Below, piece by piece: positions 15,480 to 15,881 of a DNA stretch of 15,881 nucleotides. Positions within the stretch are counted from its first letter, which is position 1; each line of letters starts with the position of its first letter. Made by a program: the position numbers and the translations under genes. Under the pieces are notes generated by a model, which worked only from the letters and a program-made list of their open reading frames with translations, was not told the DNA's origin and did not search any database. This DNA is from an uncultured Prevotella sp. (GTDB lineage: Bacteria; Bacteroidota; Bacteroidia; Bacteroidales; Bacteroidaceae): the NCBI GenBank assembly GCA_902495455.1, contig CABUXJ010000043.1:1-15881 (forward strand). Reading direction: 5' to 3'.

Positions 15480-15586
15480 TAAAGTGCAAATTCACTCTCG
15501 CTGCAATAAGCGAATTACATCCGGATTGTCTGTTACATTTCTAAAAAACGTCTTTTACCCGTAGATGGAATTTATTTTAGATTTTC

Positions 15587-15606
15587 ATCGGTTTGATACA
15601 ACCGAT
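15587..15606. repeat. Small 7-bp hairpin downstream of the last gene
   Basis: ATCGGTT (15587-15593) pairs with AACCGAT (15600-15606) around a 6-nt loop. No T-tract follows on either strand, so termination function is doubtful. Confidence 0.4.
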
Positions 15607-15714
15607 TGAGGAATAAACTTTTAGCGGAGTTTTGAGAATCAGAGGTAACGATTTGGCAACCGTGCGAATTTCAGCGATTTGCGGTGCTGTGCTGTCAAAT
15701 AACTCTTTCTGATG

Positions 15715-15744
15715 CAAAGGTATAACTATTTCTGGAAAAGACAA
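15715..15744 (-). promoter_or_regulatory. Orphan minus-strand Bacteroidales promoter
   Basis: On the minus strand a TTG at 15744-15742 is followed after 19 bp by TACCTTTG (15722-15715), matching the Bacteroidales TTTG / TAnnTTTG promoter with correct spacing. It would start near 15708 and run leftward into a region with no open frame and then antisense to the last plus-strand gene. It may drive a small or antisense RNA, or be a relic. Confidence 0.5.
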
Positions 15745-15785
15745 TATCCGTTATTGCGTTTTTGTATAGATTCAAGATAGAAGTG

Positions 15786-15850
15786 CAACGCTTCAGTCCC
15801 TCCATTGCTCATGGAGCGTAGCGTAATGGGCAATGGAGGGACAACGCTTC
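15786..15850. repeat. Large hairpin flanked by 9-bp direct repeats
   Basis: The arms at 15796-15812 and 15826-15842 pair over 17 positions with one G-T pair (13 perfect outer pairs, GTCCCTCCATTGC/GCAATGGAGGGAC), around a 13-nt loop. A direct repeat CAACGCTTC stands at 15786-15794 and 15842-15850, on each side of the hairpin. This resembles a small inverted-repeat element with short flanking duplications. There is no T-tract, so it does not look like a terminator. Confidence 0.65.
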
Positions 15851-15881
15851 GAATGGCAGGAGAGTTGACAGGCAATACAAA

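Larger units (their letters stand above)
15480..15881. other. Gene-free right end of the window
   Basis: About 400 bp with no credible open reading frame on either strand. It has a small hairpin (15587-15606), a good minus-strand promoter match (15715-15744) and a large hairpin (15796-15842). No intrinsic terminator with a T-tract is clear after the last gene: the GAGTGA/TCACTC stem over its stop codon (15474-15479 with 15492-15497) has no U-run. Confidence 0.6.

Noticed and set aside
15474..15497. Terminator after the last plus-strand gene
   Set aside because: The GAGTGA/TCACTC stem is only 6 bp, includes the stop codon, has a long loop and no T-tract follows.

Overview
The window looks like chromosomal DNA of a Bacteroidota bacterium, most likely Bacteroidales (Prevotella-like or a relative). 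The reasons are the promoter elements of the TAnnTTTG type, the general lack of Shine-Dalgarno sequences, a MetA of the acetyl-CoA type, and the gene families present. No lineage-specific marker is present, so the genus is a guess. There are no rRNA or tRNA genes, insertion sequences, CRISPR arrays or phage genes.

Left part (1-2400, minus strand): a short operon for membrane organisation. An NfeD-like membrane protein is followed by a flotillin (FloT/YuaG type), and a strong palindromic terminator lies at the window edge. The gap between the two genes is filled exactly by a possible 27-codon gene whose start overlaps the nfeD stop and whose stop lies 2 nt before the flotillin start. A gene-free divergent region of about 800 bp (2335-3138) holds a promoter element for each direction and a GC-rich block of 22-bp tandem palindromic repeats.

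Centre (3139-11654, plus strand): a five-gene signalling cassette. In order it encodes a triple zinc-ribbon protein, a membrane-anchored Ser/Thr protein kinase, a zinc-ribbon protein with four tandem CbbX/SpoVK-type AAA+ domains, a zinc-ribbon/FHA protein, and a PP2C-type phosphatase. Kinase (writer), FHA (phosphothreonine reader), PP2C (eraser) and a multi-domain AAA+ remodeller in one tight operon suggest a complete phospho-signalling system that controls an ATP-driven machine. No type VI or type VII secretion structural genes are next to it, so its target is unknown. This is the most interesting part of the window.

Right part (11675-15479, plus strand): homoserine O-acetyltransferase (metA family; Glu111 predicts acetyl-CoA), a U32-family RNA-hydroxylation-type protein (RlhA/YdcP-like), and a membrane protein with a lipobox, an SH3-like domain, five membrane segments and a C-terminal zinc ribbon. 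Gaps between the eight plus-strand genes are at most 62 nt and two junctions overlap or nearly overlap, so one transcript could cover 3139-15479. The last 400 bp has no gene but contains a good minus-strand promoter match and a large hairpin flanked by short direct repeats.
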